The notes under the pieces were generated by a model. The model had not been told where the DNA came from, did not search any database, and was given only the letters and a program-made list of their open reading frames with translations. This document shows positions 25,601-39,216 of a stretch of 64,000 nt of DNA, piece by piece. This DNA comes from Trochalopteron elliotii (lineage: Eukaryota > Chordata > Aves > Passeriformes > Leiothrichidae). Both the position numbers and the translations under genes were made by a program. The stretch spans positions 1,948,301 through 2,012,300 of the forward strand of contig JANPWX010000081.1 of NCBI GenBank assembly GCA_024734555.1. Reading direction: 5' to 3'. The stretch's first letter is position 1, and every line of letters starts with the position of its first letter.

Positions 25601-28549
25601 ACTGTCTCAGTTGTCAAAATTACAGAAAGGTTAAACCTTCTGCTGCTGTGTATAAGGAATACAGCTTTTCAGCCTCAGAAGAGGTCTGTGTTTTATATCA
25701 GGCCTCTAATCATTACAAAATTTTAAAGAGGAAGAGGCAAAAAGAAAATAGGAATCGTTCTTTTTGGAGAAGATATGGAAAAAAATCTTTTATTTGGATT
25801 TTGTGGCCTCTGATAAATTAAAGCACAGCATAACTGAATGTCTAGGCAAAAAACAGATGGTGTTTTCAATCTTAGAAGAGGGTGATGGGGGGACTTTCTA
25901 AGTTCCCTCCCAATCTAGATTATTTTATTAAAATAATGGCATTGAACTATTAGAAAGCCATCTACTACTCTATGCTATTTGATGTATATTGTGATATTAT
26001 TTTAATGTAATATCTGGAATTATTATGTTATACAAAACTTTATCTCTGTTTTTATTACATATATATATATAAAAGGAAACATTTACTCAATCATATGTAT
26101 TATATCTATGTGCATTAATTATAATTATTTCGTGTACATACCATTTATTTTCAAAGTTCACATCATGCATATATTGTGAATTAATAGAACTGCATTTCTC
26201 TGTGTTTCATATGCCCCCGAGATTTCTAATACCCTCAGTTCTCTTTTGTTTTAGCAGACTCACATGCTGCACCATCTGAGAAGTCTGTACAAAATACACC
26301 ATGGATGTAGGTCTTTTCTGTTCACTCACTGTTTCCATGCTGTTTACAAAAGTACAGCAAACAAAACAAAGATAAGAGAAAGAAACTAATTTTTATGTTA
26401 AAATTTTTATCTTGTTTCTTTCTTAAGTAATCAGTGACAAAGCAAAGCAAACACACACATCAAGCCCCCTTTAGGGCATCCACAGGAGACAGGCTCATCT
26501 TCTTGCCGTCTTAAATTCACTGCAAAAGCTTCGTTTGACTGCAGGGGGAGCAAGAATTTTCCTAAAGTATTTGTGAAGCATTTAGCTGTGATGCACTCAC
26601 TGTGCAGCGCCTTGCTCATTAGCTAGATAATTATTTCTCCACAGAACAGAAAGAATAAACTACATAGCATATGAAACACTGAGCAGTGTGTTGCCTCAGA
26701 CTGACTCCCTGTATAAACAAATGTATAAAAGAGGCTAAGGTTAGTAATGTAATTTCTTAGTATTACTATACCAAAAATATAATTTCATACAGAATGAACA
26801 GCCAGATATAAATTTATCTTGGAATAAAGGAAACATGTTGTTAGAAAGGTAATTTTTCTAGTTCTGCAATAAATAGATTAATTTTGCCAGTGTTACACTG
26901 ATGTTCATCACATGAATGTGTAGCCTTATGATTTTATCTATGCCCCTATTATCTTTTGTCCTAATATCCTCAATAAGGAGTATAAATGGACAAATCATTC
27001 TTTTGTAGTCATTAGAATGTTATTAAACTGCACAGAAGAATCAATGAGCTTCTAGAAGTTAATGTACTCACAGGGATGACTCAGAAATAAGGCAGCTGGA
27101 ATAGTTTTCACCCCAGCTCTAACTCTGCCCCCAAGGAGCTTCTGTTCCTGCAGAAGAGCACTGTAACCTGGAAAGAACCAAATGCTGTGAGTAAGCTCTT
27201 CTGATAATGAACCAAGAGCATTATTGCAATTAGCAGTTGATAACAAGGAGCTCCAATATGAAGGTTGGCATACATTCTGCTAACAAACCACTCATAGGTA
27301 GATTGCAATGTCAAAGGCCCTGGAATATGAGGGAATAACATGACTGCAGTGTGCTGCAGTGATCAGGAACTCACCTCAGGAAACCCGAGCAGGAAACTAT
27401 GTTTTGAGGTATATGAAAGAAAAGCAGGAACCTGCTGTTGGGAAACCACTCAGACAGTGTATAAATTCAACATAATTTGACCATGTATGGAACTCCACAA
27501 TAACCTATTGAAATAGCCATAAGTGATAGCAGAGGTGGAGCCATCTTCAAGTTGCAAATATAAGCCTGTTACAAATGCCTCCTGCTGCACAAGTGTCTGT
27601 GCTTTTAGAATCCAGAATGCAAACCTGACCACTCAACTTGCCTGCAATGCTCCCACCTAAGTGCTACCTTACTGTCATCCCATGGAAAGACCTCATCTTC
27701 ACCTCTGCTCCAGCATCCTGCCCAGCAGGTTTGGCTACAAACCAGCTGGGTCTGACAGAGGTAGCTGTTAACCCCAGCACTGCCCTGGGTTTCCAGGATT
27801 GACAAAGGCATGGTGTCTGTGCTGGATCAGGACAGTATGGTTAGCAGTTCATCCTTGCCTTCCAGGACTGGAGCAGAAGAGCTGAACTGGTCACTGTTTC
27901 AGACAAGTGTCTTTGTGTGTCATGCTCCTCCACCAGTGCACCAGGAAAGTGCATTCTTTAGATCAGCTTTCCTAAGTATTGCTTAAAATATGTGGTCTCA
28001 GCAGATGCTCAGAAAGCAAACAATAAATCATCAAAAAGTCAAATTCAGTCTTTGAACATCAGTCCACATATCCACTTTCTCTTTGTGTGACTGGGTTTTT
28101 TGCTTTAATGACATCCCCTAGATACGTCATGGCTTTCTCATACTTTCCTCAGGATATTTTCAAGCTTGCCTCACAAATTCAGTTATCCTCCACTACTGAA
28201 GAGCCTTTTTCTCTTGGGCACTTTCATTGATGGTTTCATTGATAGCTTAGTTATCTTTCTCTCTGTATTTTGCTGGGAGTTTATTTTACTGAATTACATC
28301 TGAGAGTTTCTTCTTTCTAGAGCAGGATTGTTACTTTCTTTCTCCATGAGCACAGCTTTGAGGTTCTGCTTTGGCAACCACAGAAAGAAATATATTCAAC
28401 ATCTCCCAGATTAATTTCAAATCCAATTCAATTCTCAATACAAACACAGCAAGGTATCTTTTATGAAGCTAGTCAAAACTGGTGTTCATTTCAGCGTCCC
28501 TGGTGAGGTGTATTTTCCAGCCATGGGTTAGGAGTACTATTCCTCAATT

Positions 28550-28880
28550 TAGTATTCCCACTGTGAAGAAAACTGTAAGACACTCCCCTCCTCCACTCCA
28601 GCAAGAGAGACAAAAGGCAGAGATTACAGTTTGAGATTTACTGGAAACAGCAATGAGATAAGAAAGTGAACAGTAAAACAGCATTAATAACAAAAACATA
28701 CAAAAAGTGGGTGATTTACACACAAAAAGATGCTCACTGACATTCCAAGAGATCCATCTCCCCTATACTCTCCCACTAGGCAAAGCTATATACAGCAGTG
28801 AGATATGCCCTAAGTTTTCTCTTCCTAGGGCCAAGCAAACACGTCTCTCTCAGCAGCTGCTTGTACATTATCTATGAGCC
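28550..28880. mobile_element. Possible diverged LTR-retrotransposon remnant
   Basis: The region around 'gagatttactggaaacagc', 'gataagaaagtgaacag' and 'gatgctcactgacat' resembles my memory of degenerate LTR-class repeats common in songbirds. No TG...CA ends or target duplications are defined and no coding remnant is seen. Offered only as a candidate for a repeat library search. Confidence 0.22.
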
Positions 28881-31019
28881 CCCCAGAGCTCCACCTGCAG
28901 GTAAGTAACACCATTTTGCCTTCATAAGCAGAGCATAAAGAATCTGCAGAAGACCTCAGCGTACCTGAGCTCTCCTGTCAGTTTTATGAGAGATAGACTT
29001 GTTTTGTGATGTAAAATTGGAAACATCAGTGTATAAAAGTTGTTCTCAAAAGCAGACAGTACAGTCTAGTCTTCATGATAATAATGCAGCCATTAACATC
29101 TCCAGAATTTCCTAATAGATGGCTAACATTTGATTTGATGATATGGAGGCTGAAGGTCTGTCAGCAGCTGAGGCAATGTAAGAGGTTGCAGCTACTGAAT
29201 ATTTCATGCTGTCCCAGTCTCCTTCACATCATCTCCTACTTATTCTTAACCTTTCCCATGCTCCTTGCTGTGGTAAGCTCTGCTTTTCCACCAGCTCTGG
29301 CACTCATTACAGCAAGTGAGTCAATACAGCTTCTTGGCAGAGAACAATCTGCTTTTATTTTGTCTGGGTATGTTTTCTGCCATATAAATGAGCTCAGGGG
29401 ACTCAAGAAAGGATCCAATAAAAACCAGATCCCTTGCACAACAAACAGAAACTGCATGGCCAGGATCAGGATGGTAGTGGTAAAAACATCATCCTTTAGA
29501 ATCTGTGTGAGGCTAGATCTACTTACCCTGTGGAATCCTGCCTCTGCCAATTATTACTAGTTTATTCAGTCCTGTCCTTTCTGGGGGCAACAGGAATGTA
29601 GCTACTGATTCCTGAGAAACACAGTGGCCAAGGAAAGCAATGCCTTTGGACCTCAGAGAAAGCTGTGTTTTAGCTCTGCTCTGTTAAGCACTTGCTACGT
29701 GACCATTGGCCTGCAATTTAGCTGCTCTAGACCCACCTCCATATCTGTAAAAACCAAAGCCATAGGCATTACATTTTCACAAGAGGTTTCATAGAGATAA
29801 TACATAAAAACCCTTTGATGTTCATAGACAAATGTACAGATCCTGAGGACATCTAATTACCTAGAGTAAATTACTAGATTGCTTTATAACAATCAGTACT
29901 GAATTCTCAATTCCTATCTGAGGGTGTTGCACAGTAATTCAGCATGCCATCACCAAACTGAAACAGAATACCAAAAAGATGGGATGTATTTTCTTTACTA
30001 AGTATGTATTTTCCTTAGTAGAACATATATTTGACAGTATGCTTTAATAAAAACTACCCTTCTGTACTCCCTATAGACATATGGCACCTCCCACTTGAAA
30101 CTTTATATTCTCTTCATTTGTTTTAGTTCTTCTGCATGATATAAGAGCCCAGGTTTGTGCAGGATTAACAGAATTTAAACCCATTGTAGCAACGGTCTCA
30201 GGGTCTTAATGTAGTTCTATTGCTGCTTCTTGGTCTTGGTATCTTTACCTCATATGAAAACCAGAGCCTAGAGTGTACATCACTAAATTTTCAACATCCA
30301 ACTAGGATGTGTAGAGGCAAAACTATCAAGTATTAGTATTTAGAGCAATTTGCCTTTTTCTAATCCTATTATCGTATGCAGCAATTTCACATAAGCCTAT
30401 TTTTGGAAATATTCACTCTGCAGTTGTCCTAGCACCCTAGGAGTTTATGATGCTTTTATCCCCAGTCATCCCTTCTGTTTGTGCTGTATATTGAGTTCTG
30501 TACCTTTAAGACTGGTTCTGAAAGCGAAGCAGGGGGGAAGAAGTGATAAAAAAAAAAAAGTGAAAACATGTCCCTTATGACCAGCAGTTGCCTTGCCTCT
30601 ACTAACTTAAGGCTAAAGTAAAGTACAGAATGAGCCTATGAGAATTAGCCCTATCATCATCTTATTGAGCACTAATTAGATCAGCTCATTTGATTAAAAA
30701 AAAAGAAAAAAGAAAAATACAGTTTTTTATGAAAACAGTAGAAAGCTAACTCATATTTAATGTGTCCCTTCAATGCAGTGTATAGTTTCAGGAGTAAATT
30801 TTGCAGTAAGTTGCCATAATTTTTTATGGAAGTTAGAAGACCAAGTATTGCAGTGAAGGATTTTGAACCATGGAGCAGCTCTTACACCACTAATTAATAC
30901 TTATATTATCTGAATTGCTCATTTTAATTCCCAAAACCATTTACTTTTATCTATACAAAATTCTTGTGGGTTTTTTTTTCTCATTCCCCAGTTTGATTTG
31001 AATAATAGGGTTTTCAGCA

Positions 31020-31118
31020 ACGTGGTCTAGTGAAAGGTGTCCCTGGTCATTGGCAGGGGAATTACCACTAGATGTACTTTGACATCCCTTCTAAGCTAAG
31101 CTATTGTGTGATTCTATG
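31020..31118 (+). mobile_element. CR1 LINE 3'-tail fragment
   Basis: 'acgtggtctagtgaaaggtg', 'tccctggtcattggcagggg', 'ccactagatgtactttgaca' and the terminal 'gtgtgattctatga' follow the CR1 3' end in order. About 100 bp, heavily 5'-truncated, as is usual for the family. Confidence 0.8.
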
Positions 31119-34100
31119 ACCCTTGTAAAGACTTACTGGCTTAATAACTGCTTTTCAAAGGACTTAGTATTAGCTGTCTTCAAAATGTGAATTTATTTTT
31201 ATTATTGATTTATTTTATTGTCCACCAGAAAGACAGCACCTGCAACAATGATTACTCAGGGTTTGAACACTGTGAGAGTGATTCTAAATATAAAACATCA
31301 TTCAGGGAAAACTATTGTCTAATACCAGGTCAGAAGTAAAACATACCCTGCGAAACATTCATTGCATCACTGCAGTCATGGCTTCACAATAAAACGGTTC
31401 TTGCCAAATGGTGACAGAGTAGTGCATGTGCCAAAAGAAAAGTAGAAGACAGAACATATTATGGGTCATAGCAATGGCCCTGCCCCCTTGGGATCCACAG
31501 AAAGGTTCCCTGCACACGGGTGCTGCAGATGAGCTACAGAAACGTGAGGGCAGCCAAGGTCACGACCTGTTTGCGCCGGCTCCCTGCGCCAGAGCCACGG
31601 AGTTTATCCACTTGTGCAGGCACAGGCACCCTCACACATACCACTCATCTTCCCAGTAGGCAAAAGGGTGCATGTGGCAGCGTGACTTGTTACCCTGGTG
31701 CCCTGGACACTTTAAAAATACACCTGTTCCAGCCTAACTCCAAGTATGTGCCTTCTGTCCCTCCCGGGGAACTCGAGGATCCGACTTCTGTGAGGAAGAG
31801 CAGGACTTGACAGCCGAGCCCTCTCTGTCACTAAGAGGCAGAAGGGAAAGACATGGACCTCTGGCATCCACTCTTTAATTCACACTGTATCACATGCTTG
31901 GAGTAGCCTGATACAGTCACATTTTGTCCTTAGCTTGAGGTCAGTAAAGAAGAATCAGCCAGCAAAAGCAGAATGCAATTGCCAACTTCCCTTCACTCTG
32001 CTGAGATTGAAGACAAGAATCAAACCGAAACTAAAAAACCCAAACCAAAAGCAAACAATTGGGTTTATGTGCTATTGAAACTAGCTCTTTAGGAACTAAA
32101 TTATGTCAGCTCTGAAAAATGCACCGCAAATATTTATGTGCTTAATGAATGTCTTCCAATGTGTTCACTACCTTAAAACTACATTTCAAAAAAGCAGCGG
32201 GGCTGTATTCAAAGATGGAAAAACCTCCCATCTGAGTTCAGTTTACAGAACAAGAGGTCAAAAAGCTGCATGTGGAACAAGAGCATCATTTACAGGAATC
32301 TGCATTGCGTGGGCAGTTGAAAATAATCAGCAACTTTACAAATGTTACATTTGGAGGAACTGAATTCAAGTTTCTTATAATTAAGTCTTCCAAAATCAAT
32401 GAGAGCCTCCATTATTTCTATCAGGGTGGAAATAGTTATAGCAAGTACATCAAAATTCCAAAATCTCTCCTTCTGTCAAGAATAATATACACAAGGGTCT
32501 CAACTAGCACTTGAGCTTTATTTATTTATTTTTTTCCATTTTGCAGCTTCTTCGGCAGGAAAACAGAACAGCAAACACCTTCATCTGCATTGTGTAGACT
32601 TGCCTCAGTGAGATCTGAGCAGAAGAAATTAGTCCACATGGATATCCACGCTCCTCCCTTTAAAGGAAGCCAATTCCTCAGCTGTGTGGCCTCACACCAT
32701 CTTACTGTAAAGGTATGGCCAGGGCTCCACCCTTCCTTCCCCTGCAGGCTTCCCTGGGACAGTACCCTCTTATCCCTACCCTGCAAATAGTATTGCATAA
32801 CAAATACTGCAAGGAAAAAATGTTCTATTCAAACAGTGAATAGGAATGTGAAGGAAGCAAGAGCACACTGTTGAATGAGCTAGGAAGAATAAACTCTTCT
32901 CCCTGACTCAACATTTTCTAGTTTTGGACTAAATTATTTCCCCCTTCCGCCTGTCTTGCATGTCTGTTGAGCGTTAAGGAAATATCACAGGTTATTGCTG
33001 CCACACCTCCTGTTCCTGGTCTATAAACATTCACAGCATTGCTAAAGAACACCTAAGGAAATGGCACCTCCCAGAGAATTTCTGTAACTCTTAATCCTTA
33101 AGAGTGCAGTGGTATTTCATGTTTTGCATAAATGTCTGTCATGATATTGCTTCCTCCCTTCTTGGATCTAGAGAGACCTCAACCTTTCCTGAAAATTGTC
33201 ACATGCCATCTTGAGTTGAAATACACTAAGTATGCAATACTGCAGCTTTTAAAAGAGACAAAATAAATAACACAAACCTCACACTTTTCCTAGGAATTAT
33301 ACTAATTAATTCAGATTTAACTAAAATCCTGTGGGATTAATTCCTTGAATTTCTAATCTACATGGAGATGTTGTAGCCTTGTATAAGTATTCCTAATGAA
33401 CTGCAGCTCTTGGCCATGGCTTTAGAGTAGAAGCTCCCTGTGACAAGCGAGGGAAGTAGAGGGGGGATCTCTAGCAAAGCCAGGAGGGATCATTATGACC
33501 TTGTAGTACAATCTCTGTGGACCATTCTCTAAGTGTTGCAGCATGCTCTTGAGCAAGATGATCTCTAAACTATAGCTAGGTTCCAAGAAAAAAAAAAATA
33601 CCAGTCTTGGCAATAAGATTTATGAATAATGGATAAGATTTGAGAATATTTGGCAAGTGGTCCAAGTGTTACTTTACTGTCAGTCTTGAAAATGTGGATG
33701 CGGATCTTACCACAAGACTGTATTTGCCTCATTTCAGACGTTGTCATTAAGGGCTGCAATGAAATCCCCTGCTATTACACATGAGCAGTAAGTGCTGTTC
33801 ACGCCCCATCCAAGGCTCCTCGATGCCAGCCAAAGCACCAACAAACAAAAAAATGAAAGAGCTGGACAAGATAGCTCACAAAACATTCCTAAGTGGCAGC
33901 AATCAGATTTTGCTTATAATGCAGCAATTGCAGTAAAACACCCCAAGTCTGGACAGCTACCAGTAATGTGGAGTAATGGGCGAAGGCAAATCTTTTTAAT
34001 GGTGTCTGTGGGAGCTGGTTTACTGGCACCGTGTGTCACTGGTATCTTTTCAGGCCCTTCAGTCAGCATTGTTGGCTTTTGCAATTCCATCCCAGCTCTT

Positions 34101-34269
34101 ACAACACCAGCGGTTTTTCTTGAACCACAAGTTACCAACATGCAGTAAGGAAGGAAGACCGAGATTCCATTTTTTTAAGCCAATTAATATTGAGTAAAGC
34201 TTTAAAAGATAAAAGAAGCCGTTTTGGGGGTGCATCATAAATACGTATAACATATATCGGTCATCCATG
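31119..34269. other. Intergenic sequence upstream of the GK CpG island
   Basis: No supported gene. The block at about 31.47-31.83 kb is GC- and CpG-richer than its neighbours. The block at about 33.79-34.15 kb is open in one frame on each strand. Neither translation resembles a known protein. Distal GK regulatory elements may be here but cannot be identified by eye. Confidence 0.45.
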
Positions 34270-34587
34270 ATCACTCAGCCTTGCCCAGTTCCTCGGCAGT
34301 ATTCGCTCCAAACGGAAGATTTACAGCGGATACCCCGGCTCGGCACCTCCCCGGCGGGGTCCCGCCTCAGAGCGAGGTTTCTTTCCGCTCTCCCCGCTAA
34401 CGAGCGAGACACGTTTCGCTCCGTGGAACGCCTTCTCAAGGCACAAATGACCTGAAGAGTTCCCGGGGCCAGGTCCCGCTGCTCTCCCGGGAGGGACTTG
34501 AGCTGCCCTCAGGAACCCCGTGCGCGCTCCCAGCCCCCCTCCCGCCGCCGGCCGCCCGCGCGCCGCCGCCTCAGGGGCGCTGGGGCG
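34270..34587 (+). promoter_or_regulatory. GK: CpG island and probable GK promoter side
   Basis: Base composition switches from AT-rich to strongly GC-rich with many CpG dinucleotides, including 'ccgccgccggccgcccgcg'-type text just before the gap. No TATA box is obvious, which fits a broad housekeeping-type promoter. It sits upstream of GK exon 2 on the plus strand, at a distance reasonable for exon 1 followed by intron 1. The island is cut off by the gap at 34588, so the transcription start and the first coding exon are not visible. Its role as the GK promoter is inferred from position and composition. Confidence 0.7.
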
Positions 34588-34939
34588 NNNNNNNNNNNNN
34601 NNNNNNNNNNNNNNNNNNNNNNNNNNNNNNNNNNNNNNNNNNNNNNNNNNNNNNNNNNNNNNNNNNNNNNNNNNNNNNNNNNNNNNNNNNNNNNNNNNNN
34701 NNNNNNNNNNNNNNNNNNNNNNNNNNNNNNNNNNNNNNNNNNNNNNNNNNNNNNNNNNNNNNNNNNNNNNNNNNNNNNNNNNNNNNNNNNNNNNNNNNNN
34801 NNNNNNNNNNNNNNNNNNNNNNNNNNNNNNNNNNNNNNNNNNNNNNNNNNNNNNNNNNNNNNNNNNNNNNNNNNNNNNNNNNNNNNNNNNNNNNNNNNNN
34901 NNNNNNNNNNNNNNNNNNNNNNNNNNNNNNNNNNNNNNN
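34588..34939. other. Assembly gap, likely hides GK exon 1
   Basis: 352 N residues in the middle of a CpG island. The first GK coding exon, which in vertebrates encodes about the first 26 residues including the DQGTSSTR phosphate-binding loop, is not found elsewhere upstream of exon 2. GC-rich first exons are commonly lost in bird assemblies. Confidence 0.75.
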
Positions 34940-35032
34940 TCAGGGTCATGAGAAATACTAATCACCAGAAATACTAAAAATCAAGTGAAACAGGGGTTTG
35001 AGAGAAACAGTTTTGGGTTTTTTTTTGTTTTG

Positions 35033-35034
<2 letters not shown>

Positions 35035-35067
<33 letters not shown>
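35035..35067. repeat. Poly-T run (33 T)
   Basis: A T homopolymer of about 33 nt, preceded by interrupted T/G runs, about 95 bp after the gap. Its length in the assembly should not be trusted. Confidence 0.85.
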
Positions 35068-35070
<3 letters not shown>

Positions 35071-36424
35071 GCTTCCCCCATGTGAAACGTTCGTTCATGA
35101 AGCAGGAGACTAGAATATCTTCTTGACCTATGTTACCATTATTACTCAATATCACGACCTTCATGCGATTGTCAAATGAGAAAACACAGCTCTGGGGGTG
35201 GAGAGAAACTCCAAACTGACAAATGACACCAGGGGGCTGTCTTAGATGCCAGTCAGGAGTCCTTTTTGGGGTCGAACTTGAAGAAGGTCCCTGTAATGCA
35301 TTAAGATGAGTTCTATCTGCTTTTATGTATATGCCAAATTAACTTTTTTCTTATCCTAAAAGGATAACACTAGTAGAAGTAAAACTTACGCTCTTTTTAC
35401 AAGTATTTTTACAAGTTCCTCTTAGGAGGAATTTCTTACATTACACACATTCATCAGTGGCTTTTATGCAATTGGGGAGATTTTGCCTGTCTATAAGAGG
35501 ATTCAGATGCTTCCTAATTTTTTCAAGAAGTATGTTGTGTCTTTCACTTTTAAATTCTTGTTTCCATCTCAGTGCCTCTCAATTCATGTCAACATACAGC
35601 ATTGTCTTAAACTTGGTAGTGTGGTCATGTCATTATGATAATAAAGTTACATATGGACTTGAACAAATAAGATGCATGATCACTGAGTTAAATCAGAACA
35701 CAGGGTAGAGGGAAGGAAGAGGGTAAAATGTGCAGAGATCTGCTACAACTCACCTCAGTTATTCAGATAACAATACATGTATCAGGAGAATTCTGTGCTG
35801 GAAGAGGATTGCTGCAGTTGGAAGAGAGATTTTGCCTTGAAATATTTTAAGCCAGAATGTAATATATTGTTGTCTGTGCCCAAAGTATTTCCTTGGCTCT
35901 GTTGGTCTTTTGCTTTTAGTTATTTTGGTTACATTACTCACTGATCTCTCTACATTTTATTTTTAAACATAGTGTTTCCAACAGTTTTTGTCTTCACCAA
36001 GTTACAAGGCAAAATCAACTTGCTACTTACTTTGCACTTGTGTATTCAGTAGTTCAGAGCAACTGTTACCTAATTTTTAAGTAGAAGATATATGATTTTG
36101 ACTGGAATAAAGAGTTCTTCTGGGTGAAAAACTGTCAGGTCCAATGGGGCCAAAGAGTAGTGTCAGCAGTTCAGAGTGTAAATTCACAATTACAGGTGGC
36201 AGATTTACCTGTGGTGTCCATGGCAGTCACTAGTGGGGGCTGATGCCCCACAGTATTTTCATCAATAGCCATGGGGGTGGTTGGAACATTCTCGCAGATG
36301 GGGGTGACCAGTTGACTGAAATTCCAGTCAGAGAAGGGGCCTGCCAGAATATTCATGAACTTAAAGTTTAGCACTTGAGACAGGATGCTAAGAAGCTGCT
36401 TAGTGAAGAAAGACACTCCTGATG

Positions 36425-36990
36425 GACATCAAGTTGGTTATCTGTGAGCAATATATCCCTGTGGTGCACATTAGGAAGAGTTCAGAAGGTAATTGTTGCC
36501 ATTTGTGTAGCACTTAGGAGGAAGCATCTGGGACACTGTGTCTGATGATGGATGCCACAGAGGATGAGGGTTTGAAGAACTGGATTTTACCCAGCCAGAG
36601 GAATCCCTGTGCTGCAGCACAAGGCCATGGAAGGAGGGTTTGGGAGGTCAGGGGTTCTTTCGTCACAAGAGAGACTAAGGGGTGTCCTCAGCTATCTAAC
36701 CACAGTTTGTGGAGAACACAGAACCAGCCTTTTCTCACACGTGCCCAGGAAAAGACAGTGGGCAGTGAACAGAAGCTGCAACAAGCTGCAGCAATATCCA
36801 GTAGATTAAAGAAACAATGTTTCACTATGAGGGCTCTGTGTCAGGGGCTGAGAAGGTGTGTGGAATTTCCATCTTTGCAGATACTCAGTGCCTGACTGAA
36901 AAAGGCCCTGAACAGCCTGGCTTTAAATTTAGGCTTACCTGAGCAGTGGGTTAGGCTGGGTGACCTCCTGAGATTCAGAGTAAGTTATCC
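36425..36990 (+). mobile_element. Old CR1 LINE fragment
   Basis: The 3' part is clear: 'ccagccttttctcacacgtg', 'aggaaaagacagtgggcagtg', 'tttcactatgaggg', 'atttccatctttgcagatac' and 'ggttaggctgggtgacctcc', in CR1 order, ending 'gttatcctgtg'. The 5' part (36.43-36.6 kb) is weaker. Sense orientation to GK; no usable frame. Confidence 0.65.
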
Positions 36991-39216
36991 TGTGCACAGA
37001 CACAAGTTTTGTTTCTCCTGCTTGTGTGAATGAGGAGGCTGTGTGAGCACAGAGGCTAATGAAGCACCAGAACTCAGATGCATTTCTGTTACTGTCACTC
37101 CTTATTTAGCCTTGCTTCTCACACAGTGATAGTTTTATCCTCCACAAACCCTATTTTGGATATTTACCTTTATTAGCTACTTTTGCAAAATGAACTGTAA
37201 TTATTTTTGAGACTGTAGCTTTTCTGTTAAGTTGGGTTGAACCTGAGTAACAGTTTCTGAGTGACCAGGGAGAGCACAGTGCTTTGAGTACAAGGTAGTT
37301 GTTTAAGACAATTGTTTAAGGCTCATTTTCTTAAAAATATCAAACAGGAACATAAATTGGGTAGGCTAAATAAGTGTACCCAGATGACTGAATTCTGGCC
37401 AAGATGTTTCACTGAATATTTTTATCAAATACTTTCTCCTGTTCCCTTTCTTATTGTTCAAGAATCATAAAAATGCATTATAACTACTTCTGTGAAAAGT
37501 CTTAGGATCAGGAGCTAATGGCCAGCTGAACGAACCATTGTTTGATCTCTTGAAAGATATTTGCTGGATAATGTTTCTATCATTTTATCCAGGAAGAGCA
37601 AGAATTGAAAGACACAGTGAAGTCCCTACACAATACTTTAAGTTCTCAGTTTGTCAGTGAACTACAGAACATTTTTTTCCACCTCTGTGAAATATTTCTC
37701 TTTTCCTTTACTTCATCTCCAGAAGAAACGATCCAATAAAGCTATATCACTCTGCAAGCATTCTTTTCAATAAACAAAAACTGATTTTAGGTCAGGAAGA
37801 CACTCATATCCATTGAGTTTTCTCTTCAGAGGAGAATCCATTTTACCCCTCTTCTGAAGTATCATGACCTTTTGGGAAAGAGAAAAACTTGATTAGATAA
37901 CTAACAAGAAGGGTTAAAAGTGCTGCAAATACAGTTTTTTCCCCTAGCTCCTACCACTTAAAATACAGTTTAGTTTTACTTTTAAATCCCATAATTGTAA
38001 GCACCTCCTAGATGGTGAGGGAGATCTGTTCATCACGAGCCTTCCAAGAAAGGTAATTTCTAGGAAACTTGTGAAACTGTACTTATTCATAAATTCTGAC
38101 TGTGCTACTCCTAGTTAAATACTGGAGAGGGAATTAGTGTTTGTCTCTTGTCCTTGCCCCAGCTGGGTTGATTTCAATGCAATTTCAGAACTCCAGCTCT
38201 GAGCTTGTTTGCCTGCAAAGCCATGGCTGTTCCATCTTGACAGAAACTCATGAAGATACAGCACAGAATAACAGAGATAGCTTTTCTGCAGGCAGTTACA
38301 TGACAAAACCTGAGAGATATGAAAAGTTACTTCTAAAATCTGTTTTTCAGCTGGGCAGCTTCTTGTGTCACTTCCATGAGCCTCATGTTTTTGTTCATTC
38401 CTTGAAAATTGTTACAACTGGTTAATATTAATTTTTTCCCACTAAGATAATAAAACATGAACATAATACACAATAATACGTAATAATACATAACTGCACT
38501 TCTTGATGTGAGGTGATGTGTTATTATATTAAAGACCCCATAAAAAGCTTGAATTAAGTGATCAGCCCCTGTGGCTCTCTTCTTGCTCACATACAGGACA
38601 CCTATGTAGGCCTTTCTCCTCTGCAGTCCCGAGACTCAAGGCTCAAGCTCTACTCCTCTGTTGGGAGTAAAGGGAGGATGTTATTTATTCCTTTTCTTTA
38701 ATCTCTCACTAGAGAATTCAGTACATATCTGGTGGCTTTCACTTTCATCTCTGTTCAAGACAGCTGTTGAAGTCCAAATAGCCTAGACAATTCTCCATTA
38801 TTACTGCTGATAAAATTAGGGCAAAACTGACTTTGGTTTCCCCCCCCACACACACAACTGAGATATCAGTAGCATAAACTGGAATCAGTTCTTAATAAAT
38901 ATGAAAGGATTGAAACCCTTTAGTCCCAACAAATTACAGAAATACACTCTAAACCTGTTTCAACAGGGATGTCTTGACCTTAGCTCAATTATTCGTACTT
39001 ACTGGCACTTATTTTTCTGTCTCTCCACTGTCACACAGGGACTGTGGAAATTTTTTTGACAACAGTAGTGGTTTTTTTGGAGGGGGTGGGAAAGGAAGGC
39101 TTTGAGGTCCCATTTGATCTATTTATTCCCTATGTTATTTATCATTTTGTAGGTTTAAATTTGATGACTCATTCATCTTTCCACATATCAGAATTCTGTT
39201 TATCAGTGTAGAAGTC

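Larger units (their letters stand above)
13319..31019. other. Long intergenic stretch between TASL and GK
   Basis: Apart from the (CTG)13 and poly-G runs listed separately, I see no exon, RNA gene or intact mobile element. Several frames of 90-160 codons (for example at about 24.3-24.7 and 29.1-29.6 kb) show no recognisable domain, have overlapping frames on the other strand and lack splice context. A segment near 28.5-28.9 kb has a feel of LTR-derived DNA, but I cannot establish that. The stretch may hold enhancers or unannotated lncRNA, which sequence reading alone cannot show. Confidence 0.5.

Noticed and set aside
29075..29560. 161-codon plus-strand frame with hydrophobic stretches
   Set aside because: Overlapped by a 104-codon frame on the other strand, no recognised family, and isolated in intergenic DNA; chance is the simplest explanation.
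34321..34977. Long frames across the N gap
   Set aside because: They are open only because N codons cannot be stops; visible ends do not match the expected GK exon 1.
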